This document shows positions 13,144 through 13,534 of a DNA stretch of 13,534 bases, piece after piece; position 1 is the first letter of the stretch, and every line of letters begins with the position of its first letter. The position numbers and the translations under genes are program-made. Below the pieces are notes generated by a model. It saw nothing but the letters and a program-made list of their open reading frames with translations. It did not search any database and was not told where the DNA came from. Source of the stretch: a bacterium (lineage in GTDB: Bacteria > Margulisbacteria > Marinamargulisbacteria > SXXA01); contig JAGYJO010000028.1 of the NCBI GenBank assembly GCA_018402095.1, positions 1 to 13,534 of the forward strand, read 5' to 3'.

Positions 13144-13534
13144 CCGTATTCGTATTCAGAAACATTTGTCGTCTCTGAATCTGCTGTCACGACGTGAGAC
13201 GGAAGCGTATATTCTCAAAGGCTGGATAAAGGTCAATGGCCAGGTGGTGACCGAACTAGGGACCAAAATAGATCCGAATGTGGACGAAGTGACACTCATG
13301 CCTGAAGGCCAAGAGGCCTTGAAATCATATACGTATATTGCGTTTTTTAAGCCGGTGGGTATTGTGAGCAATTGTCCTGTTGAGGGTGAGCGTGAAATCA
13401 TCGATATTTTGCCGCCAAAATACAGACACTTGAGCACGATTGGCCGTTTGGACAAAGATTCAGAAGGGTTGATTTTGCTCACGGATGATGGACTGTTTGC
13501 AAAAGCAGCCCTGAGTACGGCGCACGAACGGGAG
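13133..13534 (+). CDS. RsuA/RluB/RluF-family RNA pseudouridine synthase, 5' part (runs off the window)
   Basis: It converts uridine to pseudouridine in rRNA (16S or 23S depending on subfamily). The 134 residues present show an N-terminal S4 RNA-binding domain (RIQKHLSSLNLLSRRETEAY, then GWIKVNGQVV), the catalytic-domain entry YIAFFKPVGIVSNC, and the motif GRLDKDSEGLILLTDDG, which contains the catalytic Asp (LDKDSEG, corresponding to RLDxDTEGLLLLT of the family). It overlaps rfbC by 11 bases and has a strong ribosome binding site, so translation is probably coupled. The C-terminal half lies beyond the window, so RsuA, RluB and RluF cannot be distinguished. Confidence 0.92.
   Translation, partial: MSDNRIRIQKHLSSLNLLSRRETEAYILKGWIKVNGQVVTELGTKIDPNVDEVTLMPEGQEALKSYTYIAFFKPVGIVSNCPVEGEREIIDILPPKYRHLSTIGRLDKDSEGLILLTDDGLFAKAALSTAHERE

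Overview
The window is bacterial DNA, probably from a Gram-negative proteobacterium. Housekeeping genes sit close together on the + strand, and repeat-rich or damaged stretches lie between them. The coiled-coil gene ends (KLRALGIDPE-type tails), the dispersed palindromes and the TPR/effector-like locus would fit a host-associated lineage such as the alphaproteobacterial Holosporales. That placement is a guess from memory and cannot be tested here.

Layout: (1) 2-811, the 3' part of a class III PLP aminotransferase. (2) 812-3600, a poorly resolved region with no intact recognisable gene. It holds one unknown ORF (863-1255), a palindromic repeat, and a broken coiled-coil gene (about 1924-2761) whose 3' end is followed by two frameshifted tandem copies of about 400 bp. 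(3) 3660-6640, a clean stretch with an isocitrate/isopropylmalate-family dehydrogenase, pheS and the first 220 or so codons of pheT, all overlapping or abutting. (4) about 6640-9065, where both pheT (remaining 70%) and mutS (first 28%) are still recognisable piece by piece but hop between frames with many small indels and substitutions. (5) 9066-10970, the clean remainder of mutS. (6) 10997-11100, a cluster of strong hairpins before a two-ORF, A+T-rich TPR/effector-like locus (11107-12599). (7) 12601-13534, rfbC overlapping the start of an RsuA/RluB-type pseudouridine synthase.

The most important caution concerns region 4. pheT is essential, both genes keep about their full expected lengths, and the damage starts and stops abruptly inside genes whose other parts are perfect. 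This looks more like an uncorrected sequence patch than evolutionary decay, although true pseudogenes are not excluded. The 812-3600 region may have the same problem.

The most interesting biological signal is a family of palindromic elements with the core AAAGGGC-G(A/C)TA-GCCCTT. Four copies occur (about 1788, 8803, 8891 and 10997), and at least two are followed by a second hairpin. The element is readable as an open frame of the type (K/Q)RA(L/I)AL...CSA, and two copies sit inside the mutS coding region. This recalls the in-gene palindromic elements known from Rickettsia. The copy at 10997 could also take part in an alternative fold that hides the ribosome binding site of the TPR gene.
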